Of a stretch of DNA of 42,641 nt, positions 26,166 through 34,022 are shown piece after piece. A program made the position numbers and the translations under genes. This DNA comes from Ferruginibacter sp. (lineage in GTDB: Bacteria > Bacteroidota > Bacteroidia > Chitinophagales > Chitinophagaceae), in NCBI GenBank assembly GCA_025352525.1, contig JANXTG010000046.1, forward strand, positions 1 through 42,641. Reading direction: 5' to 3'. The notes beneath the pieces were generated by a model that was not told the DNA's origin, did not search any database, and worked only from the letters and a program-made list of their open reading frames with translations. Every line of letters starts with the position of its first letter. Position 1 is the stretch's first letter.

Positions 26166-27020
26166 TTAAAGATGTGTTACTGTAAACTTGCCTGTTTTAA
26201 AATCTACAACAATTTTGTAATTGCCACTTGCAGTTGGACCGGGGAAGTTATCATTTTTATTTGCTCCAAAATCTCCACCTGCACTTAAACCGGATAAGTT
26301 TTTATCTGAAACAGCATACTTATTTCCCCAATCGCCATTTTTAGGCAACATTAAATATTCTTTACCGCCAACAAGTGCTATTGTTAATTCATAGGTTGTT
26401 GAAGATGTTCTTGTAAATTTTTGAGTGGGTACAGGTACAGGATTATTCCACCCGCCCGGACTGGCATCACCTACTAAAAATAAATCTCCGTTATTTGATC
26501 CTGCTGTCGGAAGGTTCTCAGGCAATGTTACTGCAACATCTAAATATGGTACAAGTATAAATTTTAATGCGTTTGAATAAAGGATAGCGCTATTATTTGC
26601 AAGAGATGATTTAACTCTTACTTCAATATTATGCGGCTGGTCTTCCTTCAATTGCAGTTTTGCTAAAACGGTATTGATTTGTTTTACTGTAATTGTATTT
26701 GATAAATCTTTTGATATTGAAACTTCCTGAATGTTCGGATTAGTAAAATTTGACCCTAATGAATCAATCTGTAGTGTGTAGGTTACATCCTGCGAGCTGC
26801 TACCTGTATTAAATTTATATGCAGGGTTTGTCCATGAAAATATATTCCATGTATTGTTTTCATTTGCTTTGGCAAGAGTTAGTGAAGAAGTTGGTGCTGT
26901 AGAAGACAATACAGGATTAGTACCACCATCATACGTTACTTTATTTTCTTCTTTTTTACATGACATAAATAAGAAGACAAATAATGAAAATCCAACAACA
27001 TAATTAAGTATTTTTTTCAT
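26166..27020 (-). CDS. SusE-like starch-binding outer membrane lipoprotein, one CBM module
   Basis: 284 residues. Lipobox FLFMSC with Cys21, followed by the acidic stretch KKEEN, which fits a Bacteroidota surface lipoprotein export signal. A SusE-type N-terminal domain (about 30-165; SSTAPTSSLTLAKANENNTW) leads to one starch-binding module at about 178-284 with LFLVGDASPGGWNNPVPVP, KNGDWGNK and GGDFGANKNDNFPGP. It probably sits on the cell surface beside SusCD and holds alpha-glucan. It lies 24 bp after susD and 17 bp before the second SusE/F-like gene, so all four genes form one operon. The single module makes it shorter than B. thetaiotaomicron SusE, which has two. Confidence 0.88.
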   Translation of the reverse strand: MKKILNYVVGFSLFVFLFMSCKKEENKVTYDGGTNPVLSSTAPTSSLTLAKANENNTWNIFSWTNPAYKFNTGSSSQDVTYTLQIDSLGSNFTNPNIQEVSISKDLSNTITVKQINTVLAKLQLKEDQPHNIEVRVKSSLANNSAILYSNALKFILVPYLDVAVTLPENLPTAGSNNGDLFLVGDASPGGWNNPVPVPTQKFTRTSSTTYELTIALVGGKEYLMLPKNGDWGNKYAVSDKNLSGLSAGGDFGANKNDNFPGPTASGNYKIVVDFKTGKFTVTHL

Positions 27021-27044
27021 TTATATTTTTTTTATTTTGATAAA

Positions 27045-28646
27045 TTAATATCCGGCGTTTTGTGTAAGGTTAATGTTTGAATTTCTATTTTCCTGAGGAA
27101 TAGGATAAATATTATATTTATTATCTACTGCTGTTCCATTAATTATTCCGCCTTTCCATTGCCATAAATATGCAGAGGTCGTTAATTGATTATAGCGTAT
27201 AAGATCCGTCCTCCTATGACCTTCCCAATATAATTCTCTTCCTCTTTCGTCTAAAATAAACTGAAGATCCATGTTTGAAGCTGTAACAGGAGTTGCGCCT
27301 GCTCTTGTACGAATAGCGTTTACGTAACCCAATGCCATTGTTGCATTTGCTCCTGTACCACCTCTAAGCATTGCTTCGGCATAAATCAAGTACATTTCAG
27401 ATAAACGAAATACCGGAAAGTCGATATCAGAAAAGCCAAGTGTAGGATCCGAAACCGCCCCACCATCTGAACGAATATTTTTAAATTTATTTATGTGAAG
27501 ACCATTAGTAAATACAGAGATATCTGGAATATTTATTTGGGCTGCAGAGGTATTAAAAACCGATGTTGTAAAGGTTGCACGCTTATCTGTACTGCCTGAA
27601 AGATCTGTAAAAAGATCCGAAAATCCTTTCGTAGCTCTGTAACCACCCCAACCAGAATTAGCGCCATATTCATTATGATCATCGCCTGCCGCTGCATGTA
27701 TTAAAAAAGTGGTATTACCATAAGCCTGAGTGCGTGCGCCATCGCAGGTAATTGCAAACATAAATTCATCTTTCCGTTTATCATTATCAGCCATAAATAA
27801 CTGACCATAGTTTGGCTGTAACCTGTAGCCACCCGCAATAACTTTATTTGCATAAGTGATGGCATCTGTATTTCTTTCAGTACCTATATATACTTTTGCA
27901 TTAAGATATATTCTTGCAAGCAAAGCCCAAGCTGCTCCTTGATCTACTCTACCATATTCTATAGTTTTTACAGGGGCAAGTTCTGTTTCAACTGCTTTCA
28001 ATTCTGATTCTATAAAAGTAAAAATTTCTGCTCTGCTTTTTTCTTTTGGTAAAAAAGCACCAACACCGTCTGCCTCTGTAATAAATGTAGTTTTACCAAA
28101 CAAATCCATCATAACCCAATAATTAAAAGCTCTTAAAAATCTTCCTTCAGCTCTAGACTTTTTTATATCTGCTGCATCATTTCCAATAATATTTCTTTCG
28201 GCTAATTTAGCATCGGTAGATTCTCTTAAGTATTCATTAATAAGTGTTACGTTATAAATACACCTTGCATAAATTCCTTTTAAAAATGGATCAGCCGCAG
28301 TCCATTTTAAAGCATGAAAATCTTTTACAGTTTGATCATTCCATGCACATATTGCCTCATCGGTTGGCAGTTCTTCACAATTAAATAATCCCCTTATAAA
28401 AGCGACTTGTCCACCTTCGTCTAACCCACCGCTAATATCCGGAGAACCTGCCGGTCCGCTGTTTCCTGTAATGGCCAAAGTACCATACATTTTTGCCAAA
28501 ACACTTTTATAACCTGCTGCTGAAGAGTAAGTAGTTACAGGTGTAAGGTCATTTACCGGAGTAAGATCCAGTTTTTTTGCACAAGATGAAATGATTAGAC
28601 CTGTCATTCCAAAACACGCAAGCAATTTTAAAAAGTTATTTTTCAT
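27045..28646 (-). CDS. susD: SusD/RagB-family starch-binding lipoprotein
   Basis: 533 residues from the ATG at 28646; an in-frame TTG 18 nt upstream is less likely. Lipobox IISSC places the lipidated Cys at residue 22. The SusD/RagB fold is shown by LDLTPVNDLTPVTTYSSAAG at the start, TPR-like helices in the middle (AEGRFLRAFNYWVMMDLFG, the family hallmark), FPVFRLSEMYLIYAEAMLRGG and the C-terminal ERGRELYWEGHRRTDLIRY. SusD is the surface lid of the SusC channel and captures oligosaccharides. It follows susC by 24 bp. The alpha-glucan substrate is inferred from the GH13, GH31 and SusE/F-like neighbours. Confidence 0.95.
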   Translation of the reverse strand: MKNNFLKLLACFGMTGLIISSCAKKLDLTPVNDLTPVTTYSSAAGYKSVLAKMYGTLAITGNSGPAGSPDISGGLDEGGQVAFIRGLFNCEELPTDEAICAWNDQTVKDFHALKWTAADPFLKGIYARCIYNVTLINEYLRESTDAKLAERNIIGNDAADIKKSRAEGRFLRAFNYWVMMDLFGKTTFITEADGVGAFLPKEKSRAEIFTFIESELKAVETELAPVKTIEYGRVDQGAAWALLARIYLNAKVYIGTERNTDAITYANKVIAGGYRLQPNYGQLFMADNDKRKDEFMFAITCDGARTQAYGNTTFLIHAAAGDDHNEYGANSGWGGYRATKGFSDLFTDLSGSTDKRATFTTSVFNTSAAQINIPDISVFTNGLHINKFKNIRSDGGAVSDPTLGFSDIDFPVFRLSEMYLIYAEAMLRGGTGANATMALGYVNAIRTRAGATPVTASNMDLQFILDERGRELYWEGHRRTDLIRYNQLTTSAYLWQWKGGIINGTAVDNKYNIYPIPQENRNSNINLTQNAGY

Positions 28647-28670
28647 TTTTATATTTTTTTTCAAAATTTA

Positions 28671-31667
28671 TTAAAAATCTAAACTAGCTCCTATCGTATA
28701 TATTCTTGGACGTGGATAAATATTATTATCTACTCCTGTTGAATTGGCATTTTCAGGATCTGCACCTGAATATTTGGTAATTACAAAAACATTTTGAACA
28801 CTAGCATTAAGTCTTAAAGCTGCTTTTTTATTTGCTATTTTTCCAAAATTATAACCGATATTAATATTATCTATTCTTAAAAACGATGCATTTTCTAGAT
28901 AATAATCAGATGAATATTGTGGCAGTTTAAATTTTGTATCCAGATAATTGGCAGAAGCATTTCCAATAAAACCCAAAGTGTTTTGTATAGATGAAAGTGT
29001 ACCGTTATTGGAATTAAAATTATTGTACAGATAATTACCCAACATACCGTGTGCTGCCATTCCTACATAAAATTTATAGATATTGAACTGTGTACTCATT
29101 CCAAACAAAAAGTCCGGAGCCGGTTTTTTACCTAAATATTTATCATTCTCATTTATAACACCGTCCCTGTTTAAATCCTCAAAAAGTCCTTCAATTGGTT
29201 TGCCGCTTTTAGGGTCATAAACCTGCTTATACATAAAATAAGTGTAGGGAGCATACCCTACAAAATGTTTACCTACGTTGTTACCTGTACCACCACTAAT
29301 ACCGCTTACTGATATACCTTTAAAACTACCGTCCTGTGTTTTTAAAAGATTTGTTATTTCAGATTTGTTGTATGAACCATTTACATTCAAATCCCATGAA
29401 AAATAATTAGATCTAATTGGTATTAAATTTAAAGATGCTTCAATACCTCTGTTTTTTATACTTCCAACATTTGTAAGCAATTCAATATTAAAATTTGAAC
29501 CAGGTGCTACAGGTATTGTACTTAATAAATCACGTGTTTTCTTTTCATACACTTCTACAGACCCTGAAACCCTGTCACCAAATAATCCAAAATCTAAACC
29601 TATGTTGGTTGTAGCAGTAGTCTCCCATTTTAGATTTTTATCATAAGCTGAAGGGCGAAGAAATGAATAAAAAGTGTTTCCAAACTGATATTGGGCAGTT
29701 GAATTGCTCCGGCCATAAACAGGTAAATAAGAATAATAACCTATTCCATCCTGCTGACCTGTTTCTCCGTAACCTGCACGAAGTTTAAGTTCATTGATAA
29801 AAGAAACATTTTTGAAAAAATCATTTTTTAGTTTCCAGGCCACTGCTATTGCAGGAAAATAACCAACCCTATTCTCTTTTGCAAATTTTGAAGTTGCGTC
29901 TCTTCTTATAGTGGCCGTTAATAAATATTTATCGCTAAATGCGTAATTTAACCTACCCAAATATGATTCAATTCTGTATTGGGGTTTGTCCGTTAAGAAG
30001 GAAGGAATAGTTGTAGAGTCAATTTTTGCACTACCTACATAAGTTGCAAAATTGTAAACATTGGTGTAAAAATCTTGATAAGTATGACCGGCCAATACAT
30101 CAAATTTGCTTTTTATACCGGGTAATTCTTTAGAATAAAAAAGCGAAACATCTGCAAGGAGATTCCTTTTATCTTGCTTGTATGTTGAGTTGCTTCCGAG
30201 TTTTTGATAATTCGTAGCTGAGTTGGAATCAATATTAACTGTACCAAATCCTTCTGCATTATCAACACCAAAATTACCTAAGAAATGTAAATCGGGTAAA
30301 AAATGAAACTTATAGTCAAACTGAATATTACTTGTAAGCCTAGTTACATAACCAATATTTTTTTGTTGATTTAATAAAGCCAAAGGATTTCTTGTTGCAA
30401 GATCAAAAGGTTTCCCATCTGCCTGTAATGTTTCATAATAACCTGCCCAGTTCTTTTGACCACTATAAACCGGTGCTGTAGGGTTCATAGCCACAGCACT
30501 TCCTACTGCACCTTCGTTTGCAAACCTGGTAGTGGTGCTTGCAAGTTTTAATGCAAAATTTAAGAGCAAATGATCTTTAAAAAGTTTTGGATTTAAATTT
30601 AAAGATGCTGAAAGCCTTTGAAATTTATTTGTTTTCAAAACACCTTCCTGATTGAGATAACCTGCAGATGCTCTAAAGGGAAGTTTAAACCCGGCACCAT
30701 CATTTATTGTTCCGGATGCACTTAAGTTATTATCATATCCCTGTGCAGTTTGATAAATAATTTTTTGCCAGTTTGTATTTTGAGTTCCCAATGCATTTTT
30801 AAAAGCATTATTACCGCTTTTTGATGCATCGGCATTTATTATTTCTCTAACTTGATCACCGGTTAAAACAGGAATAAAATCTTGAACACTGCTTGTAGTA
30901 AATTTAGAGTTAAAATTAAACACAGTTTTTCCTGCACCACCTTTTTTAGTAGTAATAATAATAACACCATTTGATGCACGTGATCCATATAATGCAGTTG
31001 CGGAAGCATCTTTTAAAACGCTCATAGATTCTATGTCATTAGGATTTATAGTGCTTAAATAATTTGGTGAACCTGATATATCATTGTTTACAACAGGAAT
31101 ACCATCAATAACTATTAATGGATCGTTACTCGCATTCAGTGAAGCACCGCCTCTGATACGGATTTTACTTCCACCACCCGCAGATCCACCGCCCGGTGTT
31201 ACTTCTAAACCCGATACTTTACCCTGTAATAATTGCTCTGAAGAATTAATAGAACCCTTTTGAAAATCTTTAATGCCTACTGATACAACGGACCCCGTGA
31301 GATCTGTTTTTTTACGAGTACCATATGCAACCACCACAATATCCTGAAGCTGGGAGTTGGTTTGCAAAAGCTGTACATTTAACAGACTGGAAACTGCAGA
31401 AAATTGCTTTGTTTCATATCCTACGGAAGTAAATACAAGTACTGATTTACTTGAAGGAACGGTGATAGAATACGTTCCATTCAGGTCTGACTGTACAGCG
31501 GTTCTGGTACCTTTTATTGAGATAGTGACCCCTTGCAAAGCGGCATCATCCTTTAAATTTGTAATTTTTCCGCTAATAATTGTTTGCGCAAAAGCAGCAC
31601 AACCAATTACTACAAACGCCAAAGACAAGCAAATTCTCAGGAATTGCCTTGAGTAAAATTTTTTCAT
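28671..31667 (-). CDS. susC: SusC/RagA-family TonB-dependent outer membrane importer
   Basis: 998 residues from the ATG at 31667. The open frame reaches back to 31775, but that stretch holds the promoter and operator, so the later ATG with its signal peptide (ending GCAAFAQ) is chosen. The mature protein begins with a carboxypeptidase-regulatory-like domain (ISGKITNLKDDAALQGVTIS). The TonB-box region and plug follow (DIVVVAYGTRKKTDLTGSV, then LQGKVSGLEVTPGGG and VLKDASATALYGSRASNGV). The rest is the 22-strand barrel ending in PRIYTIGASLDF. It imports maltooligosaccharides with TonB energy and the SusD lid. It is the first gene of the susC-susD-susE-susF-like operon and carries a LacI-type operator at its promoter. 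Confidence 0.95.
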   Translation of the reverse strand: MKKFYSRQFLRICLSLAFVVIGCAAFAQTIISGKITNLKDDAALQGVTISIKGTRTAVQSDLNGTYSITVPSSKSVLVFTSVGYETKQFSAVSSLLNVQLLQTNSQLQDIVVVAYGTRKKTDLTGSVVSVGIKDFQKGSINSSEQLLQGKVSGLEVTPGGGSAGGGSKIRIRGGASLNASNDPLIVIDGIPVVNNDISGSPNYLSTINPNDIESMSVLKDASATALYGSRASNGVIIITTKKGGAGKTVFNFNSKFTTSSVQDFIPVLTGDQVREIINADASKSGNNAFKNALGTQNTNWQKIIYQTAQGYDNNLSASGTINDGAGFKLPFRASAGYLNQEGVLKTNKFQRLSASLNLNPKLFKDHLLLNFALKLASTTTRFANEGAVGSAVAMNPTAPVYSGQKNWAGYYETLQADGKPFDLATRNPLALLNQQKNIGYVTRLTSNIQFDYKFHFLPDLHFLGNFGVDNAEGFGTVNIDSNSATNYQKLGSNSTYKQDKRNLLADVSLFYSKELPGIKSKFDVLAGHTYQDFYTNVYNFATYVGSAKIDSTTIPSFLTDKPQYRIESYLGRLNYAFSDKYLLTATIRRDATSKFAKENRVGYFPAIAVAWKLKNDFFKNVSFINELKLRAGYGETGQQDGIGYYSYLPVYGRSNSTAQYQFGNTFYSFLRPSAYDKNLKWETTATTNIGLDFGLFGDRVSGSVEVYEKKTRDLLSTIPVAPGSNFNIELLTNVGSIKNRGIEASLNLIPIRSNYFSWDLNVNGSYNKSEITNLLKTQDGSFKGISVSGISGGTGNNVGKHFVGYAPYTYFMYKQVYDPKSGKPIEGLFEDLNRDGVINENDKYLGKKPAPDFLFGMSTQFNIYKFYVGMAAHGMLGNYLYNNFNSNNGTLSSIQNTLGFIGNASANYLDTKFKLPQYSSDYYLENASFLRIDNINIGYNFGKIANKKAALRLNASVQNVFVITKYSGADPENANSTGVDNNIYPRPRIYTIGASLDF

Positions 31668-31745
31668 AATTAAAAAAAGTTTTGATTTTGTGATAACAAG
31701 TATTTTATCGTTGCCCGAGAAATATTGAGAAATCAAGAGCCATTT

Positions 31746-31776
31746 CAAAAATAACAAAAAATTATATAAACGCAAA
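31746..31776 (-). promoter_or_regulatory. susC promoter: TTTG - 19 nt - TATTTTTG
   Basis: On the minus strand the -33 TTTG (31776-31773) and -7 TATTTTTG (31753-31746) are separated by exactly 19 nt, the best Bacteroidota promoter match in the window. The start of transcription would be near 31740, giving a leader of about 70 nt before the susC ATG. Confidence 0.75.
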
Positions 31777-31785
31777 CGTTTGCGT
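31770..31785. promoter_or_regulatory. LacI-family operator overlapping the susC -33 box
   Basis: ACGCAAACGTTTGCGT is a perfect 16-bp palindrome with the central CG typical of LacI/GalR-family operators (as in MalR and CcpA sites). It covers the -33 TTTG of the susC promoter, so a bound repressor would block RNA polymerase. No LacI-family gene is in the window. Confidence 0.8.
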
Positions 31786-31899
31786 AAATTTTTTTCGAGA
31801 AATAAAAAAATTATAAACAGTAAAAAAATCTAATAATTAAAAAAATTTTAATCATTTTAAAAAATTTAAATAAAAAAAAAGGTTGGCAAAACTGAATTT

Positions 31900-33753
31900 T
31901 TATTTTGTTAGAATACCGATAAATATATCTTTTGGTTTTATTACAATTTTTAAATTCTCATTTTTACCTGAAATGATATTTTTTACACCAGAATAGCCTT
32001 GCACAACTTCTTTGTATTTTGTATTAAGGTCAATATTTTTCTCTTCTTCTCCCACATTTATAATACACACAATTTTTTCATCGTCATCATATCTGCAATA
32101 AGTATAAATATCATTTTCAGGAATATACTGAACCATTTTACCTGTTTTTAAAGCTGAAGATTTTTGCCTGAAATTGGCCAGCGTTTTTACAAAGTCAAAG
32201 ACTTCATTTTCCTGTGTTGTTCTCCCTTCTTTAGTAAATTTATTTATACTGTCATTCTTCCATCCTCCCAAAAAATCAGATCTCACTAATCCATCAGGAT
32301 TACTAAAGCCTTTCATACCTATTTCATCCCCGTAATAAAGTTGTGGAATTCCACGGTAAGTAAGCAGCCAACCTAAAGCAATTTTATATTTATTTATATC
32401 CTGTTTTACGACGGAAAAAAATCTTGAAAGATCGTGGTTATCTAAAAAAATTACCTGGCCCATTGGATTTTTATACAAAATATCCTGTGCAGCTGTATTA
32501 TATAATTTCATTAAGCCATCCGTCCAGCCCGTTAATTCGTTTAATGCCGGTTGAATGCCATACAAAAGCATTTGAAAATCTGTTGTATTTTGAAGATTAC
32601 TTTTAAAGGAATTAGTCAGATTATTTTCACAAAAATAACTTTGGTTTACAACACCATGTACCCATGTTTCGCCAAACATTGTGATAGATGGATATTCAGC
32701 TAAAAGCGCATTATTACAAGCGTTCATAAATTTTAAATCGTTATAAATATAAGTGTCAATACGCCAGCCATCCACTCCAAATTCTTCTACTGACCATAAA
32801 GCATTTTGTATAAGATAATTTGCCACAAAAGGATTGCTTTGGTTTAAATCAGGCATATCTTTTACAAACCAGCCATCACTCATAATTTTTGTTTGCGAAG
32901 GCGCTGCATATGGATCAAACAAAACCTGATCTCTGTAAGATGTTTGTGTGTATGTTGGCCACTCGTGCAGCCAGTTTTTCATTGGTTTATCGAGTACAGT
33001 AAAATGTTGAGAACCTACATGATTGTACACTGCATCCTGAATTAATTTCATTCCTTTTGCATGAATGGCAGCGCTTAGTTTTTTGTATGTTTCGTTTCCT
33101 CCTAACCTGGGATCAACAATATAATGATTTGTTATCGCATAGCCATGTTCTGTTCTTTTGCTCATATCATTTAAAAGTACTGGTGTCAACCAAACAGTTG
33201 TAACGCCCAAATCTTTTAAATAATCCAATTTATTTATAACGCCCTGCAAATCTCCACCATGGCGCAAATACATTGAATCTCTGTTTAAGGACTGGTCTTT
33301 TAACCCTCCAATTTTATCATTGGTTTCATCGCCATTGCTAAACCTGTCGGGCATTAATAAATAAATAAAATCAGCTGATCTTACACCTTGCGCATATTTT
33401 TTTCCATTGCCCGATTTTTTAGATTCAAGAGGAAATAAAATTGTTTCGGTTTTATTTTTATACTTTAAAATGAAAGTGGCTTTCCCGGGTTTTGCTGTTG
33501 GCAGAATATTTACATCTAAAGCAAGATATCTTTCATTTTCCAGTCGGTTTATTTTTGTAAGAATAACACCCGGATAATTTATTTCAACAGTTGCCCCTTT
33601 TAATGATTCAACATCGTTGTAAATAAGTATCTGAATTTTATTCCATTTCATACCTACCCACCAGTTAGTTGGATAAAACGAAATTTTTTGTGCTGCTGAT
33701 TTAAATGAAATGCCGATGCAAAGAATAGAAAAAAATAAAATAATTGTACGCAT
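31900..33753 (-). CDS. susA: Periplasmic GH13 neopullulanase/cyclomaltodextrinase, SusA-like
   Basis: 617 residues, with a signal peptide ending FKSAAQ (about residue 22). The N-terminal beta domain starts ISFYPTNWWVGMKWNKIQIL, typical of the cyclomaltodextrinase-N domain of SusA. The GH13 barrel follows: RSADFIYLLMPDRFSNGD, region I DAVYNH (240-245), nucleophile Asp333 in GWRIDTY, acid/base Glu362 in MFGETW, and Asp441 in FLDNHD. A C-terminal beta domain ends the protein. Length and domain order agree with B. thetaiotaomicron SusA. It would cut imported maltooligosaccharides and pullulan fragments in the periplasm. It lies upstream of susC in the same direction, with 232 bp between its stop and the susC ATG. 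SusC has its own promoter, so susA is a separate unit. Confidence 0.9.
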   Translation of the reverse strand: MRTIILFFSILCIGISFKSAAQKISFYPTNWWVGMKWNKIQILIYNDVESLKGATVEINYPGVILTKINRLENERYLALDVNILPTAKPGKATFILKYKNKTETILFPLESKKSGNGKKYAQGVRSADFIYLLMPDRFSNGDETNDKIGGLKDQSLNRDSMYLRHGGDLQGVINKLDYLKDLGVTTVWLTPVLLNDMSKRTEHGYAITNHYIVDPRLGGNETYKKLSAAIHAKGMKLIQDAVYNHVGSQHFTVLDKPMKNWLHEWPTYTQTSYRDQVLFDPYAAPSQTKIMSDGWFVKDMPDLNQSNPFVANYLIQNALWSVEEFGVDGWRIDTYIYNDLKFMNACNNALLAEYPSITMFGETWVHGVVNQSYFCENNLTNSFKSNLQNTTDFQMLLYGIQPALNELTGWTDGLMKLYNTAAQDILYKNPMGQVIFLDNHDLSRFFSVVKQDINKYKIALGWLLTYRGIPQLYYGDEIGMKGFSNPDGLVRSDFLGGWKNDSINKFTKEGRTTQENEVFDFVKTLANFRQKSSALKTGKMVQYIPENDIYTYCRYDDDEKIVCIINVGEEEKNIDLNTKYKEVVQGYSGVKNIISGKNENLKIVIKPKDIFIGILTK

Positions 33754-33843
33754 AGAAAAAATTTGTGTTTACAAAGCAATTTTTAAAAGAGAAAAAAGCT
33801 TAGTAATATTAGATAAGTTTTTAATTAAAAAAATAAAACCCAC

Positions 33844-33869
33844 AAAAAAACTCCACATTTCTGCGGAGC
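33844..33869 (-). terminator. Terminator of the tRNA-Gln gene
   Basis: On the minus strand, stem CTCCGCA / TGTGGAG with loop GAAA, then seven T. It begins 8 nt after the 3' end of the tRNA. Confidence 0.85.
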
Positions 33870-33875
33870 ATTTTG

Positions 33876-33946
33876 TTGGGTTACTAGGATTCGAACCTAG
33901 ACAAACAGAATCAAAATCTGTTGTGCTGCCTTTACACCATAACCCA
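33876..33946 (-). tRNA. tRNA-Gln (anticodon UUG)
   Basis: The minus strand folds into a cloverleaf. Acceptor stem is TGGGTTA / TAACCCA with discriminator A. The anticodon stem ACAGA / TCTGT closes a seven-base loop TTTTGAT, giving anticodon TTG (Gln, codon CAA). The T arm contains GGTTCGAATCC. The 3' CCA is not encoded, as is usual in this phylum. The gene lies between cphA and susA in the same direction, followed by its own terminator. Confidence 0.95.
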
Positions 33947-34022
33947 ATCTTCAAACGATTGTTTCGTTTAGGAGTGCAAAAATAGGGTTTTTAAAAAAAA
34001 GTCCAAACTATTTTTTAAAACT

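Noticed and set aside
31668..31775. Upstream extension of the susC frame
   Set aside because: It would translate the promoter and operator region; the ATG at 31667 starts a standard signal peptide.
31786..31899. AT-rich stretch after the susA stop considered for a terminator or small RNA
   Set aside because: Only A/T tracts, with no stable hairpin visible.
33876..33946. tRNA-Gln 3' end facing the Sus-like locus as a possible integration site
   Set aside because: No integrase and no second copy of the tRNA 3' end were seen.
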